From: Eumeta japonica
Taxonomy: Eukaryota; Arthropoda; Insecta; Lepidoptera; Psychidae
Direction: 5' to 3'
Assembly (NCBI GenBank): GCA_005406025.1
Contig: BGZK01000485.1
Location: 124,001-188,000, forward strand
Length of the DNA stretch: 64,000 nucleotides
A model generated the notes under the pieces. That model had not been told where the DNA came from. It searched no databases and saw nothing but the letters and a program-made list of their open reading frames with translations. The translations under genes and the position numbers were made by a program. Positions 50,960 through 63,619 of the stretch are shown in pieces (position 1 is the first letter of the stretch; every line of letters starts with the position of its first letter).

Positions 50960-51380
50960 TTACTTCTGTTTGTCTGTATGTCCTTTCATAACTAAAAACG
51001 GCTATACGGATTGTGAAGAAAATTGGTAGACAATAATAACATGTCATTACGCATATGATACGCTAAAGTCTGCCAGTTTGTCTGTCTGTACCTCTTTTTA
51101 TAACTTAAGAACCGTTTAACCGATCGTGATATACCGTAAAAATATGTGATTGTGCAAATTATAGGCTAATGTATGTCTGTCTGTATGTTTTTTTATAACT
51201 TTATGAAGTTTTCACCGATCTTAGTGAAAGTTGGTATACAGTAAGAACATGTGACTGCGCAAATGATAAGCTAGTGTCTGTCTGTCTGTTCTTACTTAAC
51301 TTAAAAAAAGTTTAACGGATCTTGATGAAATTAGGTATACTGTTAAAACATGTGATTAGATAAATGATATGCTATACCTA
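50960..51380 (+). repeat. About 105-bp tandem repeat with CTGTCTGT cores, four units
   Basis: Units near 50967, 51076, 51172 and 51278 each run tctgtctgtatgt...ttataact..., (a)ccgatcttgatgaaatt, ggtatac, aacatgtgattg..caaatgata. Diverged but clearly in register. Confidence 0.75.
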
Positions 51381-51559
51381 TGTGATTTCGATACAACGTA
51401 TGGTAACAATAAAAAATATTATCTATATATTTTTTGAGAGTCTTATTTATTGTTTTTATATACGTGTATGTGTATCCGTGTTTGAATCATAATTGTGCCG
51501 TGGTTTCCTATGATTGATAAGTTACGTAAATCTGTCATTTACTCTTAAACAAAAGAAGC

Positions 51560-51614
51560 CTTTACCTCTTTCCAGTATTATTATTTTTTATAATAATACT
51601 GGAAAGAGATAAAG
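51560..51614. repeat. 24-bp hairpin, one mismatch, 7-base loop
   Basis: Arms 51560-51583 (ctttacctctttccagtatt...) and 51591-51614. Confidence 0.9.
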
Positions 51615-52035
51615 ATTGTTAATTTGTAAATTTAAATGTAGGGTGTAATTTATGAAATTACTGATCCGATTCCGAAAGTTCCGTCATTGATAGGAAAGCT
51701 ATTGTTCTGGTTCTTAAGTGTTATAAACTATTTTTCATTCTGATAAAGATGTGTTTTATTAGGAAATTGCAATAACACGTAATGGAAGGTAGAAAAAGCT
51801 AGACCTTTGGTTGATTTATTGGCGTGCACTGCCTAAACGGTTTGATATAACAAAATAAAATACATATCAAAAAAGTTAACCTTTAATAGCTATAGTTACA
51901 GCACCGTATGTCCACGTTAAATACTTCAGCCACAGGGACGGATTTATTGCTAAAATTGAAAGAAATCTTGAATTATGCATGTTTTCAAGTACACTCCACA
52001 AAATCATATGAAAACAAACAGTTTGATCAGCACAG

Positions 52036-52250
52036 AGCGGGGGTAGCTCGGTGGTTAAGACTCGGCTTCGGATCAGAATGTATCAGGTTCGATGCTGACC
52101 TCGGCCAAAATGACCAAAGAGCTTTTAACTTAAGCCAACGTAAACCGCACGCTGCGTGCCCTGGAGAACGCGTCAAGACATCGCGTTGGCGACGACAGTC
52201 TTCAATAGACCCCAATCCGTGGAAGGGTGTGGCTTGACAGTGGGGCGAAT
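52036..52250 (+). mobile_element. tRNA-derived SINE
   Basis: Begins with a tRNA-like head: an A-box-like tagctcggtgg at about 52043 and a B-box-like ggttcgatgct at about 52087, at normal spacing, followed by a GC-rich unrelated body. It does not fold as a complete tRNA, so it is a SINE, not a tRNA gene. Confidence 0.6.
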
Positions 52251-52944
52251 GAAGTCTGAAGCAACGATCGGTATAGGAATTCCATGTATGACTACTTTGC
52301 AGTTAACTGTATATCAAATAACGAAAAATAGAAATAATGAAATTATAGCTGGAGAAAAGCGACTCACCAATTTATGTATTAAAAATTATAAGACCGGTCG
52401 ATATTAAATTTGATTGAGAAGACCCAACAAAAAAGAATTTTTAGAAATTCACTTTTTATTGGACTAACAAAGGGCCGACTTTTGACTCAAAATTTTTGTG
52501 GAGCGAGGTACGACTACGTTTTTGGTATAAATATAGCTTTTTAAAAATGGCGAGATGCGTCTTTCGCAATTAGGTTAAGGTGGGGTAGGGTTCAAAATGT
52601 ATAAAAATGAGTGTTTATTTTGTTCGTCTTCATTTAGTACTTAAATCAGTCATCCGATTACAATAAAACTGGCGATGGAATTTTTCTGGAAAAACAAAAC
52701 TTACAACTGTCCCCGATTTCGTCTGCGTATTCGTACTATTGAACCAAAATTACAGAACTAACTCTAATAATTCCTTCATAAATAAGAAGCATCTTGATTA
52801 AAATCGATTATTAACATTTTGCTCTGGCGTCATATACCTATTTGAACTATTATAAACTTTAAAAATTCTTTCACTTATAAAATGCTATACTGTATTCGAA
52901 TAATACAGCTTAAATTTTAATTTTAATATTGGCTCCGTCTAATT

Positions 52945-53245
52945 CCAACCCGTGCCAGGTAACGGAATCGAAAGTCGAAACCGGAAGAGATCGAAATCGA
53001 GAACGAACCAGGGTCCTATCGAGCGCGGGACGAAAATTTGAATCTAGAGCACGATGCGAATTGAAATAAGCAGCGGTACCGAGATCAGAATTAAGGCGAG
53101 ACCAGAATAGTAATTTACTCAGATTGAGGCCGGGTCCAAGAACGAAAGCAGGACAGCGATCGGAATCGATAGTGAGGGGAATCGGCGCAGGGAGCTGAGT
53201 CGGGGTCAGAAACGAGAACGGGATGGCCGTCGGGATAATGATTGG
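52945..53245 (+). repeat. Longest hexamer block, about 300 bp
   Basis: ggaatcgaaagtcgaaaccg, gagatcgaaatcgagaacga, gagctgagtcggggtcagaa and so on; the clearest example of the 6-base word structure. Confidence 0.7.
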
Positions 53246-53689
53246 GACCGAAATGGGGCGATGTATAGGATGAAGTAGTTCGTTCTACGTTTACGGAGTC
53301 GCGAGCGGGATCTACTTATTTTATAATATAATATGGACTACTTTAAGAGACTGTTTGGATTTGTTTGTTTTAATGTCTCCTTTTTCATTTATTGTAGATT
53401 TCTAGTTTATATTACCGATGACGTCACCGTCTCTTGCCTACAATTGATTGCGAAATAAAAAATTCAACTCATCCTGAAAAATTGCGGAATCTGCTGATGT
53501 GATTAGATTTATTAATATTTATAGATGTTCTCACCTCTACAAAAATATTGATTTTCTGTATATACTAAATATTAAAATATATATAATATTCAATATAATT
53601 ATTATGTTAAATTTGTAGGAATTCATATTGGTCGGTTTATCACATGTGAGCAGGTATTAGCTTTTTTTTAATGATTTCTAAGGGACGCA

Positions 53690-53790
53690 TGCGAGCTATC
53701 AGTGAGTAAATGGTCACCGTAGCCCACGGACATTCGCAACCCTAAGGAAGTCACTGGTGTGTTGCGAGCCTTTTAAAAATATCATAACTG
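53690..53790 (+). repeat. Interspersed repeat family C, partial copy
   Basis: tggtcaccgtagcccacgga, cattcgcaaccctaagg, aagtcactggtgtgttgcga match the family's first half. Confidence 0.55.
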
Positions 53791-53994
53791 ATTTGGAATG
53801 CCGCTGAAGGGGGATTATTCTAGAGTTTTACCGCACGGCGGTAGACCGTCAGCTATCAATACGGTGATGATATTTCCGGTGAACGGTGATAGTGATCCTC
53901 ATCCTTCATTCTTCAAATTATCCCTTAACTTACTTAATATTATTGTTTTGATTTTATTTTATCGACTATGTTAATTTCCTTTGTTTAGAGATAA

Positions 53995-54190
53995 AAAGGA
54001 TAGCGGGCGGAGCACGGAATTCGACGGAGAGAGATGGATTAGAAGGAAATGTGAAGCGAGAGTGCGAGGAAAAGTGAAAGCGCGAGATAAAGAACAAGAA
54101 GCAATCTGAGAGGGTTTGAAATTGAGAATAGGGTTAACATCGGGTCTGGTATTGTGAGAGTATTGGACAAGGATCAGGTCCAAGATCAAT
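53995..54190 (+). repeat. Degenerate purine-rich hexamer block
   Basis: ggagcacggaattcgacgga, gcgagagtgcgagg, ttgagaatagggttaacatc. Weaker periodicity than its neighbour at 52945. Confidence 0.5.
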
Positions 54191-54639
54191 ATTTCGCTCG
54201 ATCTTTTCTGGTCAATTGTCTCAAAATAATAGTTTAATTTAAATTTTAGAGAAAATTTAAAAGCATAATATAGAACTTTTCCTCAATGGCGGCGTATCGA
54301 TTTATTGTATTGTGAAGTGAGAAAAATGACCTTATTTTTGCAACGTTCGTATCAAAAACCTGCAAAGGAGGTCAGGTTTACACAAAGCTTCTAGTTTGCA
54401 CAAGAATTCTGGTTTACACAAGTGTTCTATAAACGTATAGACGTACAGGTATACCTTTTTGTTCAAAAAATTGCAGAACGTCATTCACTCACTTCCAAAG
54501 GCTTTGGTCTTGGGTCGATGGGACAGCGCATGTCGGGGGTCTCAAACGAACAGTCACCATTGTTGTGATAATGGTGACAAGAATGGTGTCACCACTGTCA
54601 CGACAATGGTGACGTTAATGGTAATATTAATCAACTAAC

Positions 54640-54785
54640 GGCTTAATGTACTCTCCGCGACATGGAGCAAGTGGTTTAATTTAATTGAAGTTAAACTCTT
54701 ATCGGTCAATTCTCCCGCGGTCATGATCGAACTTAGGACCGTCCGGTTCCATGCCGACTCTCTTAACCACCGCTTCATGCGCATG
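54640..54785 (-). mobile_element. Second tRNA-headed SINE-like repeat
   Basis: The minus strand has gcggtggttaagag and aagttcgatcatg, which resemble RNA polymerase III A and B boxes about 40 bases apart, then a body ending in a cttaat/cggagag segment shared with other repeats in the window. Confidence 0.45.
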
Positions 54786-56374
54786 TTTAATACGATTCGT
54801 AACGACAGATGTCGCTTGACTCGATAGATTAATCACATCCGATGGTCGCAATCACCGCTCGATCGGTCGACTTTTTTAAACAAGAAAATAACGACTTTAC
54901 GTCGAAATTACACATAAAAATGTATGCGGCAACCGCATCAATCGGCACCTTGGCCTAATAAAAAAAAACACAAAACTGCTTGTGCGCTGCAAATTGGCAT
55001 TAAGTGGGACCTTTCAGCGCCGCCGCGCCGGCGCAGAATGCGGTTCGCCCATTTTGCCCATATTAAGACGCCGGCGCGTGACGAGGACATAGCCTATAGT
55101 TTCATAAAGAAAATAAACAATGCAAAAGATATTATTAATGATGTTAACAATTTTGGTATCAAAAGGTATCAAGAGATTGCATCCCTGTACGAAACATTAA
55201 ATATATTAAGTTATATAACTAGCTGTTGTCCGCGACTTAATTCACATAGCGATTATGAAACACATCAATGTTTTAGGAAGATATGGAAGCTGTCCTTCAT
55301 TTCTTCGTTGTTTTTCGTCACTAATAGAAAATCTTAAACGTCATGTCATGGTCTTCCTCAAATCTCTTCCTTTTCATCAACTTTGTTTATTAAAATAAAA
55401 AAAGGAAATTATGAATAGTTAGAGACACATTTATTTTTCTGTAACACTGACGCCGTCAAAAAATTTAAAGGTAAATGGGTACCACTCGTCGAAATCTATT
55501 CTGTAGATGCTTCAAATTAGAGACAAAAATTTAAATTTTCTCTCCGTCCTACTCTGATCTGCCTTAGGTGATGTAGCATGATAAATTGTTTTCCTATGTT
55601 AAGCAGAGGTATTTGTATATAAGCCAGCTGCGTGATCACTGCTGAAATACAATCTTAAGGTAAACTTCAAAATTATCTTAACAAAATGGAGACATGTAGG
55701 TTTCTGCGAATTGCGAATTCCAATGATTTAATTTTATGTATAAAAAAAGCCACAGTCCTTAAACTTATAACAAAGTATACATTTTGAGACCATAACATTT
55801 AATTGGTCAAGTTTTCGCAGTTCAAGGTGACCAACTTCGAATCGGGTAGACAATATTTTAATTTGATCTAGGTGGTTCGCAATAAATTTGCGAGTCGATG
55901 TTGGTAATGATATTATAATGATAAAGGTTAAGTGCGAGTTGAATTCGCATAATAAGACTTCCGTATAAATATAATATATGTATATGATTGTGAAAGCGGA
56001 TTTTGTAAATTTTTGACATGTTTTTGATTCAAAACAATACTTCACATTTTGTAGTGTAGTGTTTACAAGACTGCGTTGAATTAGTTTGTCTCTGTTTAGT
56101 TAATTTATCAATTTTTTAGTATATAATGTTTTGAAATTTAATAGGTATTTGGCTATTCTAAATAGGTTTTCTTAGTCTTTAAAATAAGGGTGGGAACGGT
56201 GGCAATACCATACGAGCGCCGCTTGATTTATAAAAAAACGAAAACACTAATTCTGCAATCCATGAGAACGAAGCCGCGGGCACAGCTAGATATTGTATAT
56301 AACGAAACTTTACACGCGGTTTTGCCCGCCCGAGATTAAAAAAGATTATCAGTTGTTTTATACCGTTTTAGTTT

Positions 56375-56690
56375 TGGTTCCATTTTTTGGTCCGCTATCG
56401 ATTCTGATTCTAGTTTCGCTTTCGATTCCGTTTCTAATCGCTATTGAAAAGCCGACACAATACTGGCGTTTTCTGATCGCCGTTCCGATTTAGGCCCCGA
56501 TATCGGTATTGATATCGCTACTGCTCGCAATCCCGAACCCAATCCGGTCTCTCTTGATTTCGACCTTGCTCCTCATGAGAGCGTCAAGTGCGATCCCATT
56601 TTTTGTCCACGAATTTATATATGATAGTGGTTCTGATATCGTTTCTGATCTCGGTCTCGCTTACGAATGCCAGTTGCCCATCGTTAAGAA
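56375..56690 (-). repeat. Hexamer block, pyrimidine orientation
   Basis: ttttggttccattttttggt, gattctgattctagtttcgc, tctgatctcggtctcgctta. The ORFs across it are products of the repeat. Confidence 0.6.
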
Positions 56691-57389
56691 ACGGATATTT
56701 GTTATGGCCAACTTTTCTGTGGATCCTTTCAAGCCCTTACAATTATACAGTACATGGATTAGGTGCACCTCTTATGGTTTAGTCAGAGTGAGCCATGTAA
56801 GCGCTTTAAAGCGTCTTTTTACAACTCGATCTGAAAACATCAAGATTTCTCTGCCATATAACACTCGCTGGCTCGGCAGACGTCATCCTGCCCTTTCCGG
56901 TAGGTGGCGCGCCCGTAGAGTATAGCACGCCCGTTGAGTATAGCACGCCCGGTGCTCTGTTCGCATGGAAATAAAATAAATTTCTTTTTTCATATCGAGG
57001 CCGATCTCTCGTCGTTGTACGCTAAAGTAGAAAGCCAAAAAAACTAGATTATATTCGGTACGATTGTTCGGGATAATAAATGACTAAAAATATCCTACAT
57101 GTTCAAATGTCTATATATACTTAATAGTCTGAAATGGCTATGTACTCATTTTCAAGACGTGAATTAGTACCGTATTAACGCAAAAACATTCTCCGTGTTA
57201 TCAATATATCATACCAGTTTTTATGGCTATAGTTGGAGCGGTGTAAAAGTTGACAGTACAATCTAATAGCGAGTTATATCAAAATAAATGGCGTTAAAAT
57301 ACCTGTGTATACAAATTTTTATAGTGTTACGTTGAACGATATAGAAGTTGATGTGCAGCAGCGCCATCTATAGCAAGATACATCGAAGT

Positions 57390-57574
57390 GTACAGTACAG
57401 CGCACGAAACTTTGCCGCTGTGAAATCAATCACGAAAGCGTCGCAATGCCATAAAATTGGCACGCGGGAGAGAAGAAGAGTTGGGAATGTTGTAATGCGC
57501 AGGTTCAACACTCCTGCGCATTACAACACTCACAGGTAGTTCAGAGCGGCAAAGTTTCGTGTGTTGTACTGTAC
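57390..57574. mobile_element. Small inverted-repeat element (MITE-like)
   Basis: Terminal inverted repeats of about 32 bases (gtacagtacagcgcacgaaa... at 57390-57422, complement at 57543-57574, few mismatches). Inside is a second perfect hairpin, gttgtaatgcgcagg, a 9-base loop, and its complement, near 57490-57530. No ORF. Confidence 0.65.
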
Positions 57575-57849
57575 AACATAAAAACCTTCTCCAGGAGAAA
57601 AAAATTGCCAAGTGTGTTTCGGGTCATCCGCAATGTAGGATTTCGTAGTTGTCGGTTACAATTTCCGGACTTGGAAGAGGCCTTTTTTCGATAATATGAA
57701 CCTATTAATTGAGTTCAAAGCTCAACGCCTAACGTTTGAAAACGGGCCCATATAAGACGGGTATTTTAAACACAATTTATAAACGTATATTTACAACCTG
57801 TTTTACACCGTCAATAACGTTACTTAAGTAATTTGCAATGAAATTTGTA

Positions 57850-58022
57850 CTCCTTAAAGCACATTTTATAACTTCTTCTGATTAATATATATACACCCAT
57901 ACCGAATTACAATATTCTATATAGTACTTAGAGTCTCTGAGCTAAGTGGCGGACAGTTAGACAGACGGACGAATGTGGCGAAACTATAAGGGTTACGTGT
58001 TGGCTACGGAACCCTAAAAGCT
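57850..58022 (+). repeat. Interspersed repeat tail, copy of the 9395 family
   Basis: tagtacttagagtctctgag, ctaagtggcggacagttag, acagacggacgaatgtggcg, then ttggctacggaaccctaaaa. Confidence 0.55.
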
Positions 58023-58149
58023 GTTTGGATTTGTCGACTTCTATTCTATAGCGATACTTTTAAAGGTGAAAGATAAAGACAAGTATTGATCTCGAATTGA
58101 AGAGAATGCGAAAATTAGGTTCGACTTCGAAATTTCTCCTGATACCGGT

Positions 58150-60060
58150 TAACATTCCAGGGCTTTTACCTTTTTACAACATTTGCAGTAACAATTTCGC
58201 CAGGCTGTCGATGAAATCAATCGCTTTTCATTTTTCTTAAGTTTTCTAACGTTTCTCGAATTCGCGGAAGAATTACCTACTATAAAACTCAGAAAGTACT
58301 GAACGGATTGCTCTAAAAATAAACTTGATTATTCTCGAATATCCAAAATTTGCAATGCAGTATAAAAACCGGAAATAATCTTGCAACGATATTAAACGTA
58401 ATATAAAATTTGAGAAGAACATACGTTGGTAGCATTTATGAAGAAGTTCTCTGGTTTTCTTAAATAAAAAATAACCTTTCACGTCATAAAAAAAATATAA
58501 CGTCTTCGAGACCAGTCTTAATAAAACACAGTATGTATTATCCAAGGCGGTCAAATCGTTTTTGAAAAATCGGCGAACGTTTAAGAAAACTTCTCATAGA
58601 ATACTGATTTTTTTTCTTGAAGCTACGTTAGTCAGGGGTGGATTCAAGGGGAGAGGTCATGGGGGTTATAATCCCCCCGGGCCACCCCTTACTTAGTCGA
58701 ACCTTGACTACGTGACCCCTTCCCCACCTAACTCGAAGGCTGGACCCGCCCTTGTTTACAGTCGGCTCTTACTATTATAAATAAATAATTTTGCAGGTTG
58801 AAAACCTAAACCATCTCTTTTGACGTTACTTTAGGGGACAATCGGGAATTATGATGAGATCTCTAACTAAATAAACAAATAATGAAGAAACTATTACAAT
58901 ATAGAAATATAATTTAAAAATAAATGTATTATGCTGTACATAACTATTGAGAATTAATTTGTTATAAACAAATGGAAAAAAGATTCAGTTTTTTTTATTT
59001 CGATATAGAATATTCAATTTTTTAATTTCACTTTATTCCAAGTTGTATATCAAGCCTACGAAAGTGTTCAATGCAATAAAACAGAATGTTCAAAACTACC
59101 AATCGCGTCTGAGGTCAATGTACTTGAACGATAATTTTTTTTTCAGGAGTAAGCTTAATTGATATCATTACGACCATGATGACGACGTGCGACAATTCAA
59201 TGCTCATGGAATATGTCTTAGTTAATTTCGAACCATGAGTAATCGGTGATAACGGCGTGTCTTAATAACACACACGGAATTAATTATCTCATCAGACACC
59301 CATGAATCACATGCGAAGTGCGCACACGCTTGTTCGTACGAGTTTAATATATGCCCAAGACGGCATTAGTATGATTGTGGTTGTGTTGTTTCTTTCAATA
59401 TTCCGCTCTGACGTAAAATAGACGGTTACTTTGCCCGTATCAATTAACATAGCGAACGAATTGCATTGCGTGGCCTCATAAAAAAAGGTGTCAATTTGGC
59501 ACTTGGAACACTCGCACAATGGAGTTGGTTGATTCAGTGGCCGAGCGAATTGTCTATTCATAACACGAAGAACTCTTCACGATATGATAAAGTCTGCACT
59601 TGTTATGAGTAGGTATAGTGGAGAGAATGAAATTCTCACTAATTATTTAGGTATGTTTTGACTTCTACAACGTTTACGTTAATGATTACGATCAATTAAA
59701 AATCAGTTACTTGTATTTCTTTTCTTGAATGTAAACGATACAGCCTTCATACCGATTTGTATCAATTTGAATGATTATTGTATCTATCGCTTATATATAA
59801 ATTTTACTTTTCCTTGCGATTCTGTTTTATAATTAAAGAGATGTGCATAAAATTATCAATGACTATAGTTGTTTTTGTAATACACTTTAGTACAAAAATC
59901 TACGCGGTAAAATATTAAAAAATAAATAATATTGTTTAAAAATATATATCACGCTCGGTTGAACTTGTTTAAACAGTTGAAATGTAAAAGGTTTATATAT
60001 TTACTTCAGTTTTTTAGTTTATTATAAACATATTAAAAAAAAAAGAAATCAAAAATGATA
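58150..60060. other. Non-coding, no supported gene
   Basis: A C/G-run repeat near 58640-58755 (actcgaaggctggacccg...) resembles 13100-13145; otherwise AT-rich with nothing recognised. Confidence 0.4.
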
Positions 60061-61264
60061 AGTTGTACTCGGCGAACCCTAACGAGACTAACCTTCAGTT
60101 TGGACTTATGCACCGCTCCATTGTTCTGGAGCGCATTGAACGCATGCCAAATGCAGTTACTGACGTTTTTGAAGAGCGTCGTCATGTTCGACACATTACA
60201 GTCACAGGGATTTCAAAGAAGTTAGCACAAAAACGCGCGAGACGCGAACGCACCGCGAAGTCGCCGCTGGCACTGATGTGTGAAGCGAAAGGAAGTTAGG
60301 AAGCTTATAGAGGCGTGTGCTCGTGCGCGTCGAGTACAGTCAACGTGTAAATCAAACTATGCCCATATTGGACTGGCGACTTGTCCATCACGATGCAGTT
60401 GCTATCCGTACAGACATTGGGAAAACGAAACGCTTGTGGGAGTCATTATTTTGACTGTTCGACCAAAGTATGACGATATAACATTAGGTTGTTAAAATGA
60501 GTTTTAAACTGGCGATCGTTAGATAGGACATGAAAAGAATAAGATTAAGGAATCGACATTACGTGTTAGTATACAGGATGCATCTTTTCGCAAACATTCA
60601 TAATCTACTTTTTTAGAACAACTTTGCCAAAATAATTATAAAAAAAATATAATTCAAAATATACTTATAAATAATATAGACAAAATCTTAATAAATGCCA
60701 GACTGCAAACCTGGGTGCAATTGGATGACCAGCGTTGAGGCGCGCTGTGGCACAGTACCTACGCATCAGCTGTTCTAAGGCTGTCAGAACGACATTTCTA
60801 TGTAGATGTTCTCTATTTTTCTTAGAAACGACTTCTGCAATGATTATAATTTCTTTGACAAAATTATCTTTTAAGGGGAGGAGATTATGAATATTTCCTA
60901 ATAGATGCATGATGATAATAATATAATTAGACAATTTTCAAACACCATCGACAAATAATCGCAGATATTATTATTAATATAGGCTTTAGGTGAAACATAC
61001 CACAAGGACATATAAAACAAATTTATTACCTATATTTTATTTTCATCAATTTTAACTATCTATTATAGGGTATTCCACAACAATTTTCTTTACAATGGAA
61101 GTACTCGAACCTTAAACCCTCCGGTTTGGATTGAAGGCCAATATATTTAAATAAATATAGTTAGACATTCTCCATTACAAAAATTATGTATTTATTAATA
61201 AACACATAATTATTAAGTGAAACTAATTTATTTCCATTTTATGTATAATATATATACCGTATTT

Positions 61265-62332
61265 TTAACTTCCCTCTAAAAAAAATTAAAAATTTTTGAA
61301 AATCGGGAAGTTTTACCCCGTTTTTCGAAAATATAATTTTCATTAGATCTCAACGTTTTGAAACCCTAGGAAGCTTCCCTGACTATTTTTACGATGGTGT
61401 CTGTATGTCTGTGTGGATGTGTTTGTGTATATGTGTGTGTGTATGTATGAATGTAAACTTCTTATAACTTTTGAACGCTTTGATTGAATGAAAAGAGACT
61501 TGTGGCATTCGAAAGAGTTCCACTGAACTTAGACTTCTCATAAGTTTAAGCTGATTCAGATCAGTATATTCCGAGAAATTTAAGAAAACCGGAAAATAAA
61601 ATTCAAAAACGATATTTTTTGAGAATAACTTTTTGGCTATTGCACCGATCAATTCCATAACTTAATTAGCTCTTAACCTCAAAAAATGACGACGAATGCC
61701 GTTTTGGAAATCAAAATCGTTTGAATTGTTCGTAAGATATGATAACGAAAAAATCGAAAAAATTAAAAAAACAAGCGTTTTTTAGAATAACTTAGAATCT
61801 TTACGACTAATCGATTTTGCTCTTAGTATAACATTTTTAGACTTCAAAAAACTGCGTCGGTTGCCGTCTTGAACATTGGAATCGAATAACGCGTTCCAAA
61901 GTTATAGCATTTTAAATTTTTTAAAAAAAGTATTTAACATAACTTTCAAATTTTGAGACATCGATTTTTTATCGAGAATTTTCAAATGATCATATGGATT
62001 GATTTCAATAATTCATTTATTTAAAACCTCAAACGATTGAACCAATCACTAATAAACAAATAATTTATTGTTAAATCATTTTCAAATTTCGTTAAATAAT
62101 TTTTTTAAAATACTTTCGTCTAAGAGAGCTAAAAAACGACGTTAAATGCCATAAAATAACTTAAAACAGAACAATTTGCGTAAAAAATTACATTATTTAA
62201 TGTATATCAGGCTTTTGAGCTCCAAAAGCTCGAAATAACATATAAATCGTATTTTTCGAGCTTGAAGAGCTTAAAGACGTCACAACAAACTGTGTTACTA
62301 TTGCTTTGCGCTTAAAATTAGCGGGAAGTTGC
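61265..62332. mobile_element. Probable non-autonomous DNA transposon, about 1.07 kb
   Basis: The left edge taacttccctctaa and the right edge ttagcgggaagtt are inverted relatives (aacttccc-g/t-ctaa). The interior is AT-rich, non-coding, and repeats a block of the form aaaaa-tgacgacgaatgcc at about 61686, 61855 and 62135. The family could not be named; target-site duplications were not resolved. Confidence 0.45.
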
Positions 62333-63160
62333 AGGGATGGCCATTAGGGCCAACCGTTTTCCAATTTCTTTTCAAATATGTCATATTCATTAATAGTAAA
62401 ACTTACACGAAAACATTGATGTTCAGTTTTAATAGAGAAATTAATTTTTCTTTCGAAATAGTAATTGTACAAATATTCATGTCACTTAATTAAATTGAGT
62501 ACAAGTAAATAAATCTATAACGTATTACAATTTAAATTAAATAATTGATAAACAAATTTTCTCAGACTTTTAAAAAATTAACCACTGTGTAATGTTAGAT
62601 CACAGTAAGAAATGCAAAAAGTAATTTTATATTTTGTTTTCATCACAGTATTTATTGATCGATTCTAGTTTTACTGTAGAAATTAAGTCCTGTAGGTCCA
62701 AGAAAAATAACTAAAGAGAGAGCCTACTTATAACTGTAATACAAAACAGCTTCATGCATTTTTAATTATGTAGTGACTATTAGTAAAACTATTAACGACA
62801 ATTAATAAAAAAGAACTGTATGACATTGTTTGAAAAGTTGATTTTAATATTTCATAATACAGTAGTTTTTGTGTTGACTGTACTTCATTGCAACTAAGTG
62901 TTCAGTTAATGTCACTCGGGCATGCGACAGAGCATTATGCTATGGCAGAAGGACACATGGATAAATAACAAATCAATACATGTCTCGCATTACCCACATG
63001 TCTTGTATGGAGTGACTTAACTAAAGATTTATAACATTTAAAAATGCTAACTCAATTAAATAATTAAATGTGTTGTTTCTTTTGATTTGCTCGTATTTAA
63101 GCCTGTTTGTTTGTCTGGCATTTTTTCCGACCCATGTTTTCATAATTATAATCTGATTTA

Positions 63161-63163
<3 letters not shown>
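62333..63163. other. AT-rich, nothing recognised
   Basis: No ORF, repeat copy or motif could be supported. Confidence 0.45.

Positions 63164-63216
<53 letters not shown>
63164..63216. repeat. AT dinucleotide microsatellite
   Basis: About 26 AT units bounded by gaca and tgtc, so the whole tract is a palindrome. Confidence 0.95.
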
Positions 63217-63218
<2 letters not shown>

Positions 63219-63619
63219 ATTTTATTGCTGCGCATGCAAAATATAACAAAAACTTGTCTATTCGTTTGTCCTCGGAAATATTTTTTTTTTTATAGAAAAA
63301 ATTACGTCTTTATCGTATTTCAATAAAACCTTTCCATTTATGGAATAGCATTCAGTAAATTTCAGTCTTACTAAAAGTAATTTTTCTTTATAAATATAAA
63401 AAGTACAAAATTGGTATTGTAAAAGTAGTTCATTTAAGATATGGTTCAGCGTTTCCAAAGAGGAATTCATTATAGTATAATATTTATTGATAGAATAAAA
63501 ATTAAGGATGTGACTCTTTTTTGAATGTGTTAAAATGCTAAACGTTTTCGACGCTCTATCGATTTACACCTCTATAAAGTCATAGATGCTTTCATAGTAC
63601 TAGTATTCAAAAAAGTTAA

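Noticed and set aside
52036..52110. A tRNA gene.
   Set aside because: A and B box strings are present but no full cloverleaf, and it continues into a SINE body.
55734..56045. A 103-codon minus-strand ORF.
   Set aside because: Low-complexity Ile/Tyr/Lys composition of AT-rich DNA, no domain, no splice support.
60716..60895. A minus-strand exon-like segment reading KKNREHLHRNVVLTALEQL with plausible splice sites, at first thought to be a HEAT-repeat exon.
   Set aside because: The same DNA (agaaatgtcgt-ctgacagc-ttagaacagctga) recurs at 21560-21605 on the other strand, so it is an interspersed repeat, not a gene exon.
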